Assembly: GCF_000826085.1 (NCBI RefSeq)
Contig: NZ_CCYM01000003.1
Span: forward strand, 248,001 to 312,000
Direction of reading: 5' to 3'
DNA from: Nigerium massiliense
GTDB lineage: Bacteria > Actinomycetota > Actinomycetes > Propionibacteriales > Propionibacteriaceae
Length of the DNA stretch: 64,000 bases
In this document: in pieces, positions 56,996 through 64,000 of the stretch
Layout of the letters: each line of letters opens with the position of its first letter
Numbering within the stretch: the first letter of the stretch is position 1
Notes under the pieces: model-generated
The model's input: the letters and a program-made list of their open reading frames with translations, nothing else
The model's database searches: none
Told to the model about the DNA's origin: nothing
Translations under genes and position numbers: made by a program

Positions 56996-57970
56996 ATGTC
57001 CAACCTCACTCCTGATGACGAGCGTCGCTACCAGGGCGACGCCGACCGCCGCGCCCACGACCTCAACGCCGATCTCGAGGGAGATGGTCGCGTTCGGGGC
57101 GATGGCACTCGCCCCGACCTGACCGCGGACAACGGCGACCGCGCCGGCTACGACCGCGACGGTTCCTCGCGGGCCTCCGATCGCCCCGTCAGCGACGACC
57201 TGCGTCGCGACACCTACCGTGACGACGTCCGTCGTGACGACAGCCTCCGTCGCGATGACCACCTGCGTGACGACCTGCGCCAGGACAACCTCCGTCGGGA
57301 CGACAACCTGCGTGACGACCTGCGCCGCGACGATGCCCGCCGCGACGACGTGTACCGCGACGGAGACACTCGCCGCACCGTCTCCGATCGCACCAGCGTG
57401 GCCCCCGCCGCGACCGGCGCCGCCGCGGGAGCCGCCGCCACGCGTCCCACCACCGGCAGGGAGACCACCGCGCAGAGCACGGGTGACAAGGTGCTCTACG
57501 ACCTGCAGATGGCCAAGATGCAGAACCGGGCCAGCACCGACATCGGCCTGCTGATCCTGCGCCTCGGTACTCTCATGCTCCTCTTCCACGGCATCCACAA
57601 GGCAATGGGGTACGCGGGTTTCAGCCAGACGGTCGCGAGCAATTCCTTCGGCTCGATCGCGCCGGGCGTGTTCTCGTTCCTCGTCGTGGCCGGACAGATC
57701 CTGCTGCCGATCGCGCTCGCGGTGGGCCTCCTGACCCGCCTCTCGGGCCTGCTGCTGGCGATCATGATGGGTTTCATCGCCTTCGTGTTCACCCTGCCGA
57801 ATGCGGGCTTCATCGATCCTCGCACCGGCGGCCTGTCGTTCGAGTCCTCGCTCGTGTGGGCCATCATCGGCCTCGCGTTGTTCTTCACGGGCGCCGGGCG
57901 CTTCTCGCTTGACCACGCGGTGGGTCGTGGCCGGCGTGACCGCAAGGCCAACCGCGCCGCCACCGTCTGA
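56996..57970 (+). CDS. DoxX family membrane protein with Arg/Asp-rich cytosolic tail
   Basis: A 324-residue protein. The C-terminal half, from about residue 180 (DIGLLILRLGTLMLLFHGIHKAM), is a DoxX-type four-helix membrane domain with GQILLPIALAVGLLTRL and the last segments near 250-305. The first 150 residues are highly charged and of low complexity: between about residues 60 and 126 the sequence is made of RRDD, LRDDLR and RRDDN-type steps, followed by an Ala/Thr-rich linker. ATG at 56996 has GGAGG nine bases upstream. DoxX proteins have varied redox or lipid roles; none can be assigned. It interrupts the tyrA-cmk-der row and ends in a very strong hairpin. Confidence 0.8.
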   Translation: MSNLTPDDERRYQGDADRRAHDLNADLEGDGRVRGDGTRPDLTADNGDRAGYDRDGSSRASDRPVSDDLRRDTYRDDVRRDDSLRRDDHLRDDLRQDNLRRDDNLRDDLRRDDARRDDVYRDGDTRRTVSDRTSVAPAATGAAAGAAATRPTTGRETTAQSTGDKVLYDLQMAKMQNRASTDIGLLILRLGTLMLLFHGIHKAMGYAGFSQTVASNSFGSIAPGVFSFLVVAGQILLPIALAVGLLTRLSGLLLAIMMGFIAFVFTLPNAGFIDPRTGGLSFESSLVWAIIGLALFFTGAGRFSLDHAVGRGRRDRKANRAATV

Positions 57971-58006
57971 TCCATCGGTTCAGCCCGGCCTGGGCGAGAC
58001 GGCACC

Positions 58007-58040
58007 GATCGGCGCGCGACCTGCGGGTCGCGCGCCGATC
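58007..58040 (+). terminator. Strong 15-base-pair hairpin terminator
   Basis: Perfect 15-base arms, 58007-58021 and 58026-58040, around the loop TGCG, 37 bases after the DoxX stop. The left arm begins GATCGGCGCG. No T-run. It isolates the DoxX gene from cmk. Confidence 0.8.
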
Positions 58041-58061
58041 TGCGTTCACGGCCCCACCGAC

Positions 58062-58067
58062 TAGACT
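58062..58067 (+). promoter_or_regulatory. Leaderless -10 of cmk-der
   Basis: TAGACT ends 6 bases before the GTG at 58074. Confidence 0.65.
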
Positions 58068-58073
58068 CCCAGG

Positions 58074-58757
58074 GTGACTCTCGCCGACCGCCTCGTGATC
58101 GCCATCGACGGACCCAGCGGGTCCGGTAAATCCTCGACCTCCCGCGAGGTCGCGCGGCGGCTGGGCATCGGCTACCTTGACACCGGAGCCATGTACCGCG
58201 CGGTCGCGGTGGCGTTCCTCGACTCCGGCGTCGCGGTCGACGACACCGCGGGCATCATCGAAGCCACGAGGTCGGCCGACATCCAAGTCAGCCTCGACCC
58301 CGACCAGCGCTGGGTGCGGGTGAACGGCCGTGATGTCACCGAGGAGATCCGCGAGCCGCGGACGTCCGAGAACGTCAGCGCTGTGTCCACCATCCCCGAG
58401 TGCCGCGCAGACCTGGTCGAGCGCCAACGCGCCCTCATGGATTCGGCGCCCGACGGCGTCGTCGCCGAGGGCCGCGACATCACCACCGTCGTCTATCCGG
58501 ACGCCGACCTGCGCATCCTGCTCACCGCGTCCCCCGAGGCGCGCCTGCGCCGCCGCCGCGGCGACCTCGACCCGGAGGTCACCGAAGACGAACTCCGCGA
58601 CCAGGTGCTGCGCCGCGACGAGGACGACTCCAAGCTCGTGGAGTTTCAGACGGCGGCCGAGGGCGTCACCCTGCTGGACACGTCCGACATGGGCTTCGAA
58701 CAGGTCGTGCAGACCATCATCGACATGGCGCGTGACGCGGGACGCGCCGACGCCTGA
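58074..58757 (+). CDS. cmk: Cytidylate kinase
   Basis: Phosphorylates CMP and dCMP. The 227-residue NMP kinase has P-loop GPSGSGKSS near residue 13-21, [25 protein letters not shown] and the lid [11 protein letters not shown] at 58074 follows a leaderless -10. The cmk-der pair is a conserved actinobacterial unit; der follows after 17 bases. Confidence 0.95.
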   Translation: MTLADRLVIAIDGPSGSGKSSTSREVARRLGIGYLDTGAMYRAVAVAFLDSGVAVDDTAGIIEATRSADIQVSLDPDQRWVRVNGRDVTEEIREPRTSENVSAVSTIPECRADLVERQRALMDSAPDGVVAEGRDITTVVYPDADLRILLTASPEARLRRRRGDLDPEVTEDELRDQVLRRDEDDSKLVEFQTAAEGVTLLDTSDMGFEQVVQTIIDMARDAGRADA

Positions 58758-58774
58758 GTAGCGAGGGAAGAACG

Positions 58775-60097
58775 TTGAGTATCAAGCCTGTCCTGGCCGT
58801 CGTCGGCCGCCCCAACGTGGGCAAGTCGATGCTGGTCAACCGCATCATCGGGCGCCGCGAGGCCGTCGTCCAGGATGTGCCCGGCGTCACCCGTGACCGG
58901 GTGAGCTATGACGCCAACTGGAACGGCCGCGAGTTCGTCATCGTCGACACCGGCGGCTGGGTGTCGGACACGTCCGGCATGGCGGGTCGCATCGCCGCCC
59001 AGGCGGAGCTGGCCATCGAGGCCGCGGACGCTGTCCTGTTCGTCGTGGACGCCACCGTCGGAATCACCGATGAGGACGAGGCGGTCGTCCGCGTCCTGCG
59101 CCGCAGCAACAAGCCGGTCGTCCTGGCCGTCAACAAGGTGGACGACGCCCGCCTCGAGCCCGAGGCCATCACCATGTGGCAGCTCGGGCTGGGGGAGCCG
59201 CGCCCCGTCTCGGCGTTGCACGGCCGGGGCTCCGGAGACCTGCTCGACGTGATCCTCGCGGCGTTGCCCGAGGCGCCCGCGCAGTCCGAGGAGGAGGTGG
59301 GCGGCCCGCGTCGCGTCGCGATCGTCGGCAAGCCCAACGTCGGCAAATCGTCCCTGCTGAACAAGCTCAGCGGTCAACAGCGGTCGGTCGTCGACAACGT
59401 CGCGGGCACCACCGTCGACCCGGTGGACGAGCTCGTGGAGATCGGCGGTGAGGTCTATCGGTTCATCGACACCGCGGGCCTGCGCCGCCGGGTTCGCGAG
59501 GCGTCCGGGCACGAGTACTACGCGTCGCTGCGCACGCAAAGCGCCATCGAGCGCGCCGAGGTGTGCATCGTCGTCATCGACGCGTCCGAGCCCATCACCG
59601 ACCAGGACCTGAAGATCCTGACCATGGTCGAGGAGGCCGGCAAGGCGATGGTCATCGCCTTCAACAAGTGGGACCTGACCGACGACGAGCGCCGACGCTA
59701 CCTCGCCCGCGAGGTGGAGCAGGACATCCAGGCCTTCAGCTGGGCGCCGCAGCTCAACATCTCCGCGCTGTCTGGACGTGGCGTCGACAAGCTCGGACGC
59801 GCCATCCGCGAGGCGTTGGAAGGCTGGGAAACGCGCGTCACCACGGGCCAGCTCAACTCGTTCCTCGGCCGCGTCGCGGCGGCGCACCCGCACCCGGTGC
59901 GGGGCGGCAAGCAGAGCCGCATCCTGTTCGGCACCCAGGCCCAGACGGCGCCGCCGACGTTCGTGCTCTTCACCACCGGTGCCATGGACCCGCAGTACCT
60001 GCGGTTCGTGGAGCGGCGGCTGCGCGAGGAGTTCGGCTTCCGCGGGACGCCGGTGCACGTCGAGCTGAAGGCGCGCGAAAAGCGCGGACGCTCGTAG
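58775..60097 (+). CDS. der: Ribosome biogenesis GTPase Der (EngA)
   Basis: Tandem-GTPase needed for 50S ribosome assembly. The 440-residue chain has G domain 1 ([13 protein letters not shown]), G domain 2 (GKPNVGKSS from about residue 186, NKWD) and a C-terminal KH-like RNA-binding domain ([26 protein letters not shown]). It starts with TTG at 58775; GAGGGAAG lies 5 bases upstream and the residues after it ([17 protein letters not shown]) match the family. The first P-loop has Met where Ser or Thr normally follows GKS, still within family range. The stop overlaps the MFS start by one base. Confidence 0.95.
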   Translation: MSIKPVLAVVGRPNVGKSMLVNRIIGRREAVVQDVPGVTRDRVSYDANWNGREFVIVDTGGWVSDTSGMAGRIAAQAELAIEAADAVLFVVDATVGITDEDEAVVRVLRRSNKPVVLAVNKVDDARLEPEAITMWQLGLGEPRPVSALHGRGSGDLLDVILAALPEAPAQSEEEVGGPRRVAIVGKPNVGKSSLLNKLSGQQRSVVDNVAGTTVDPVDELVEIGGEVYRFIDTAGLRRRVREASGHEYYASLRTQSAIERAEVCIVVIDASEPITDQDLKILTMVEEAGKAMVIAFNKWDLTDDERRRYLAREVEQDIQAFSWAPQLNISALSGRGVDKLGRAIREALEGWETRVTTGQLNSFLGRVAAAHPHPVRGGKQSRILFGTQAQTAPPTFVLFTTGAMDPQYLRFVERRLREEFGFRGTPVHVELKAREKRGRS

Positions 60098-61374
60098 TGG
60101 CCGGACGTCTGCGCGGCCTGTTCGCCGACACTCGGCCGCTGCAGGTCCCGGCGTTCCGGCGCCTGTGGACGGCGAACATCATCACGGTCATCGGCGCGCA
60201 GCTCACCGTCGTCGCGGTCCCGGCGCAGATCTACGCCATCACCAACAGCTCCGGCTTCGTCGGGCTGACGGGCCTGTTCGGGTTGGTGCCCCTGGTGGTG
60301 TTCGGCCTGTGGGGCGGCGCGCTGGCGGACGCCATGAACCGCCGGACCCTGCTCATCATCTCCACGACGGGGCTCATCGTGACCAGCGCGCTGTTCTGGG
60401 CACAGGCCGCGCTCGGCCTGAACAACGTGTGGCTGCTGTTGAGCCTGTTCGCGGTGCAGCAGGCGTTCTTCGCGGTGAACCAGCCGGCGCGGACGTCGAT
60501 CCTGCCCAAACTGCTGCCGCTGGAGCAGTTGCCCGCCGCCAACGCGCTCAACATGACGGTCTTCAGCGCCGGCGCGATCGCCGGACCGCTGGTGGGCGGC
60601 GCGCTGATCCCCGTGCTCGGGTTCTCGTGGCTCTACCTCGCCGACGCGATCACGCTGTTCGCCACGCTCTGGGCGGTGGTGACGCTGCCGTCGCTGCCCG
60701 TCGAGGGAGCGACCGGCTCCCCGGGGCTGCGATCGGTGATCGACGGGCTGGTCTACCTCAGCGGGCACCGCATCCTGCTGATGTCGTTCGTGGTGGACAT
60801 CATCGCGATGGTGTTCGGGATGCCGCGCGCGCTGTTCCCGCAGATCGCGCACGAGAGCTTCGGCGGCCCCGTCGAGGGCGGGCTCGCGTTCGCCCTGCTC
60901 TACGCGGGCATGCCCGCCGGGGCGGCGCTCGGCGGCGTCCTGTCCGGATGGGTGTCGCGGGTGACCCGGCACGGGCTCGCGGTGATCTGGGCGATCGTCG
61001 CGTGGGGCCTGAGCATGACTGTGTTCGGCGTGGCCGTCGGATTGGCGCCGGCGTTCCCGGCCACGATGCTGGCGATCGCGGTGGCGGCCATGGTGGCCGG
61101 AGGCGTCGCCGACATGACGTCGGCCGCATTCCGGCAGACGATCCTGCTGCAGGCGTCCGACGACCACGTCCGGGGACGCCTGCAGGGCGTGTTCATCGTG
61201 GTGGTCGCCGGCGGTCCGCGCGTCGCGGACGTCGTGCACGGCGGGGCGGCCGAATACCTCGGCACCGCCTGGACGGCCGCCGGCGGTGGCGCGCTCGTCG
61301 TGATCCTGGTGATCTGCGCGGCCCTCGCGTATCGGCCCTTCGTCCAGTACCGGGCGGGACAGCTCGACGCATAG
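60097..61374 (+). CDS. MFS transporter (enterobactin-exporter-like, 12 TM)
   Basis: A 425-residue membrane transporter with about 12 hydrophobic segments. The opening RPLQVPAFRRLWTANIITVIG and the QPARTSILPKLLP block are typical of the DHA3/EntS-type branch, and WGGALADAMNRRTLL is the motif A loop. GTG at 60097 overlaps the der stop (TAGTG) and is in frame with no better start; the longer open frame belongs to shadow sequence in der. Substrate unknown. Confidence 0.87.
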   Translation: MAGRLRGLFADTRPLQVPAFRRLWTANIITVIGAQLTVVAVPAQIYAITNSSGFVGLTGLFGLVPLVVFGLWGGALADAMNRRTLLIISTTGLIVTSALFWAQAALGLNNVWLLLSLFAVQQAFFAVNQPARTSILPKLLPLEQLPAANALNMTVFSAGAIAGPLVGGALIPVLGFSWLYLADAITLFATLWAVVTLPSLPVEGATGSPGLRSVIDGLVYLSGHRILLMSFVVDIIAMVFGMPRALFPQIAHESFGGPVEGGLAFALLYAGMPAGAALGGVLSGWVSRVTRHGLAVIWAIVAWGLSMTVFGVAVGLAPAFPATMLAIAVAAMVAGGVADMTSAAFRQTILLQASDDHVRGRLQGVFIVVVAGGPRVADVVHGGAAEYLGTAWTAAGGGALVVILVICAALAYRPFVQYRAGQLDA

Positions 61375-61472
61375 CGCGCGAGTCCGTGCTGGCACGGGGG
61401 ACGCAGGGCGTCCTTCGCGGTGCACGGCGACGTCCCCTCGCGGTCCTGGAAGCATGCGCGCAGGACAAAAAG

Positions 61473-61488
61473 CTAGACACCCGTCTAG
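61473..61488. promoter_or_regulatory. CTAGAC palindrome
   Basis: CTAGAC-ACCC-GTCTAG, perfect 6-base arms, preceded by an A-run (61466-61470). The pattern resembles a TetR-type operator. It lies 16 bases before a 36-codon reading frame; no regulator gene is adjacent. Confidence 0.45.
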
Positions 61489-61504
61489 TTGGTGCGCCCT
61501 GAAG

Positions 61505-61615
61505 ATGAGCACCGAGCACGCCTTCTACTTCGACCTCATCGCGGACGCCCCGCTCACGGGCGAGACAGACCTCGACGTGCTGGCCACCCAGTGGCTCCGG
61601 CTGCGCCGCGCGTGA
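61505..61615 (+). CDS. Possible 36-residue protein
   Basis: ATG to TGA, 36 codons, starting MSTEHAFYFDLIADAP and ending in WLRLRRA. It is acidic then basic, with no membrane segment and no family recognised. A weak AAG precedes the ATG and TAGTTG lies 13 bases upstream. It could be a remnant of a larger gene. Evidence is position after an operator-like palindrome only. Confidence 0.3.
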   Translation: MSTEHAFYFDLIADAPLTGETDLDVLATQWLRLRRA

Positions 61616-61630
61616 GCGGTCGCTGGGCGC

Positions 61631-61795
61631 TTACTGGCCGGACTTGCCCTGCTCGGACTCCTGCTTGACCTGCGAGCGGGCCTTGCCGCCCTGAGACTCC
61701 TTCTTCTCGGAGCCGGGCTCGCTCGAGTTGACGAAGGCGTCGGAGTCAGCGTCGTAGCGCTCCTCGGGCGTCGGGGCATTCGGCGGGTTGGTCAT
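61631..61795 (-). CDS. Small hydrophilic protein, 54 residues
   Basis: Starts MTNPPNAPTPEERYDADSDA and ends with a Ser/Gln/Lys/Glu-rich tail (KARSQVKQESEQGKSGQ). No Cys, no membrane segment, likely disordered; unknown function. ATG at 61795 is preferred over a longer frame because GAGGAGG lies a few bases upstream (61801-61808 on the plus strand). Convergent with the 36-codon frame. Confidence 0.6.
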   Translation of the reverse strand: MTNPPNAPTPEERYDADSDAFVNSSEPGSEKKESQGGKARSQVKQESEQGKSGQ

Positions 61796-61802
61796 GATGC
61801 AT

Positions 61803-62076
61803 CCTCCTCGACGGGGTTGCCCCCATCTAAGCCACTTCTCCCGCACGGGACCAGTCCCGGCGCCGCCCAAAGAGGCAACGACGTCGGCCGGGAACTCGCG
61901 TGGCCGGCTCCCAGCGTCCGGTCAACCGGGCGAGCGGCGCTCTGCCGCCCGGACAAAAAGGCCGCGGTCGGTGTCCAACGGGCGCGTGTCCGTCCGACCT
62001 GATGGCCGCGTGGCCAGCGGAAACACCGCAATGACACGCGGCATCGGCCGATTAGAAGTTGGAGAGTGTTTGGGGC
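61803..62076. other. Intergenic stretch before tRNA-Pro
   Basis: About 320 bases between the small protein gene and the tRNA. No convincing reading frame with a ribosome site was seen; it must carry the promoters of both. Confidence 0.5.
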
Positions 62077-62082
62077 TAGCAT
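62077..62082 (+). promoter_or_regulatory. Putative -10 of tRNA-Pro
   Basis: TAGCAT lies 35 bases before the tRNA 5' end. No good -35 at standard spacing. Confidence 0.4.
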
Positions 62083-62117
62083 AGGCAGTCGTTGACCGCT
62101 GCTGATGCGGGCAACGG

Positions 62118-62191
<74 letters not shown>

Positions 62192-62197
62192 CGTAAT

Positions 62198-62229
62198 AGC
62201 TCTGGTGGGAGTGGGTTCCTACCAGAGCT
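62198..62229 (+). terminator. Terminator of tRNA-Pro
   Basis: AGCTCTGGTGGGA pairs with TCCTACCAGAGCT (12 of 13 pairs) across a 6-base loop, followed by TCTTCC. It begins 7 bases after the tRNA. Confidence 0.8.
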
Positions 62230-62427
62230 TCTTCCAGTCCGGGGTGCTCCAATACTGACAGGTCAGCCGTCAGACGCGCGGTTGTCGCCGGGACAGCTTC
62301 AATCACGTCGAGATCCACCCTGCGGAGGCGCCTAGCCGCCCACGACGTGCGGTGCCATGATGAAAATGCATTGGGTGGTCTCGGTGACCGACAGGTCGCT
62401 GTGCCCGCACATCTACGGAGGTCAGCC

Positions 62428-63684
62428 ATGTCCACCGTGCCCAGCCCGCTGAATGATCCGCTCGCCACCAAGGGAACCGCCTATACCGCCGAGGAACGCG
62501 AGAAGCTGGGTCTCGTAGGTCGTCTGCCGTCGAGACCCTCGACCAGCAGGCTGCCCGCTGCTACGCGCAATTGTCGTCTTACGAGAGCGACCTGCAGAAG
62601 TACGTCTTCCTCGACCAGCTCCACAATCGGAACGATGTGGTCTACTACCGGCTGCTGGCCGATCACATGTCTGAGTTGCTTCCCGTCGTCTATGACCCGA
62701 CCGTTGGTGAGGCCATCAAGAAGTGGTCCCGGGATTACCGCCGCACCCGCGCGGTCTACCTGTCGATCGACCGCATCGAGGACATCGAGCTCTCCTTCGA
62801 TGAACTCGACCTCGGACCAGACGACGTCGACCTGCTCGTCTGCTCGGACGCCGAGCAGATCCTCGGAATCGGCGACTGGGGCGTCAACGGCACCGATATC
62901 TCCGTCGGCAAGCTCGCCATCTACACCGCCGCCGCCGGCATCCATCCCGGCCGCACCATCGCCGTCAACCTGGACTGCGGCACGAACAACGAGGCACTCC
63001 TCAACGATCCGGCCTACCTCGGCAACCGTCATTCCCGCGTGCGAGGCAAGCAGTACGACGACTTCATCGCCACCTACCTCGAGGTCACCGCGAAGAAGTT
63101 CCCCAAGGCGCTGCTCCGCTTCGAGGACTTCGGCGCATCCAACGCCCGCCGAATCCTCGTCGACAACGCGAACAAGTACCGCATCTTCAACGACGACATG
63201 CAGGGGACGGGCGCCATCGTCATGGCCGCGATCATCTCGGGGATGAAGGTCACGCATCAGACTTTCGCCGATCAGCGTCTTGTCGTTTACGGAGCGGGAA
63301 CTGCGGGCACCGGCATGGCCGACCAGATCCATTCCGGGATGGTCCGGGCGGGCCTGTCCGAGGAGGAGGCCAAGTCCCGAGTCTGGCTCATTGACATCAA
63401 CGGGCTGGTCACCGATGACATGAAGGCCCTGCCCGGCTACCAGCAGGTGTATGCCCGTCATCCGGCCGAGGTCAAGGACTGGAACCGTGCCGAGGGCAAG
63501 GTCGACCTCCTCGAGGTCGTCAAGCAGGTCAAACCGACCATTCTCATCGGCACCTCGACCGACCACGGCGCGTTCACGCAGCAGGTCATCGAGGCGATGG
63601 CGGACGGCGTCGAGCGGCCTATCATCCTGCCGCCGGGCCCTTGCCGGGCATGTCCGGGCGTTGCGCGAGATGCTGCCCAGCTAG
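62428..63684 (+). pseudogene. NAD-dependent malic enzyme, frameshifted and C-terminally truncated
   Basis: Oxidative decarboxylation of malate to pyruvate in the intact family. The gene starts at ATG 62428 with GGAGG upstream (MSTVPSPLNDPLATKGTAY), but after GLVGRLPS the frame changes near 62527-62532; the rest continues one frame over as VETLDQQAARCYAQL, VVYDPTVGEAIKKW, GIGDWGVNGTDISVGK, RFEDFGASNA, NDDMQGTGAIVMAA and the NAD-site VVYGAGTAGTGMAD. A second lesion follows IILPPG at about 63635: the usual NPT-x-A-x4-ATGSPF end (about 150 residues) is missing and unrelated sequence runs to a TAG at 63684 in another frame. It is therefore very probably inactive. Confidence 0.85.
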
Positions 63685-64000
63685 CCGCTCTCTGTGCAGG
63701 CGCTAGCGCCTCCGCGGTTGCTGGATCGGTGGTCATGACGTTCCTCGCAAGCGGCTTCGGTGCCGGGGTCGCGATCCTCATCCCGGGTGGCGGTGATGAA
63801 GGAGGAGATCGCCTCCGTGACCTCGGCCTGGTGTTTGGCCAGCAGGTGCCCGTCGCCCTCGAACCGCGCGTAGACCTTCTGTGGGAAGCGTGCGAGCACG
63901 GCCTCGGCGTGGCCGACCTTCGCCAGTCGGTCGTGCGATCCCTGAAGGACGAGGACGGGGCAGCGCACCTGCTCGATGGGGTAGTCGTCGAAACTGCGTG
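63681..64000 (-). CDS. Alpha/beta hydrolase, C-terminal part (5' end outside window)
   Basis: The last 106 codons of a minus-strand gene. It shows IEQVRCPVLVLQGSHDRLAKVGHAE, with the acid of the catalytic triad in GSHDRL, and FEGDGHLLAKHQAEV with the catalytic His in GDGH. These are the ends of a standard alpha/beta hydrolase fold. A further 38 polar residues follow the last helix. The stop shares the CTAG at 63681-63684 with the end of the malic enzyme remnant on the other strand. Confidence 0.8.
   Translation of the reverse strand, partial: RSFDDYPIEQVRCPVLVLQGSHDRLAKVGHAEAVLARFPQKVYARFEGDGHLLAKHQAEVTEAISSFITATRDEDRDPGTEAACEERHDHRSSNRGGASACTESG

Noticed and set aside
62481..63566. 361-codon minus-strand frame over the malic enzyme
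   Set aside because: Antisense to clear malic enzyme motifs split over two plus-strand frames; no recognisable domain on the minus strand.

Overview
The window is GC-rich, almost fully coding DNA from an actinobacterium. The markers are a Pup-proteasome locus (dop, pup, prcB, prcA) with a separate ARC/Mpa ATPase gene, an mIHF gene next to gmk and rpoZ, a helicase-degenerate PriA, a DUF222/HNH gene, frequent GTG and TTG starts, and many leaderless promoters of the TANNNT-6/7-ATG type. The fused aroK-aroB gene and the overall gene set suggest Propionibacteriaceae, but this is an inference and no marker RNA is present to prove it. Nearly all content looks chromosomal. No transposase, integrase or phage gene was seen.

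Layout. 1-7293: pyrimidine and shikimate genes (carB 5'-truncated by the window edge, aroD, fused aroKB, pyrD, pyrF). 7363-11039: housekeeping run mihF-gmk-rpoZ-coaBC-metK. 11101-18812: priA, a GlmU-like beta-helix protein, a GyrI-like protein on the opposite strand, fmt, rsmB, rpe and a PlsC-type acyltransferase. 19004-24295: complete branched-chain amino-acid ABC importer livKHMGF followed by a CBS-ACT protein. 24409-26203: two overlapping ferritin-like diiron-fold genes, one with its iron ligands and one without. 26232-31268 (minus): five-gene Opp/Nik-type ABC importer.

31454-35503 is the accessory patch: a nucleotidyltransferase, an NTF2-like gene whose frame runs on antisense to it, a lone type I-E CRISPR-like repeat, three minisatellites and a DUF222/HNH gene. 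35504-44186: PAC2 protein divergent from metH, a family-5 binding protein, trmI and arc. 44505-48994: serC, a marR-DHA2 efflux operon and a VOC protein. 49004-52603: an exported multicopper oxidase with a small membrane protein, a divergent marR with a palindromic operator, a HAD phosphatase and a DUF3054 protein. 52665-61374: dop-pup-prcB-prcA-tyrA, a DoxX protein with an Arg/Asp-rich tail, cmk, der and an MFS exporter. 61505-64000: two tiny genes, tRNA-Pro(GGG), a malic enzyme pseudogene with two lesions, and the 3' part of an alpha/beta hydrolase.

How things work together. Pup is made ready by Dop and tagged proteins would be unfolded by ARC into the PrcB/PrcA 20S core; here ARC has no C-terminal QYL tail and Dop has no Dop-loop, so the coupling may differ from mycobacteria. 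No pafA lies in the window. The most unusual DNA-level theme is tandem duplication around gene 3' ends. At five loci (CBS-ACT, arc, serC, VOC, HAD) the repeat starts at, next to, or across the stop codon, and further minisatellites surround the DUF222/HNH gene. The second theme is promoter layout: at 16 genes a TANNNT hexamer sits 6-8 bases before the start codon, sometimes using the stop codon TAG of the gene before it.
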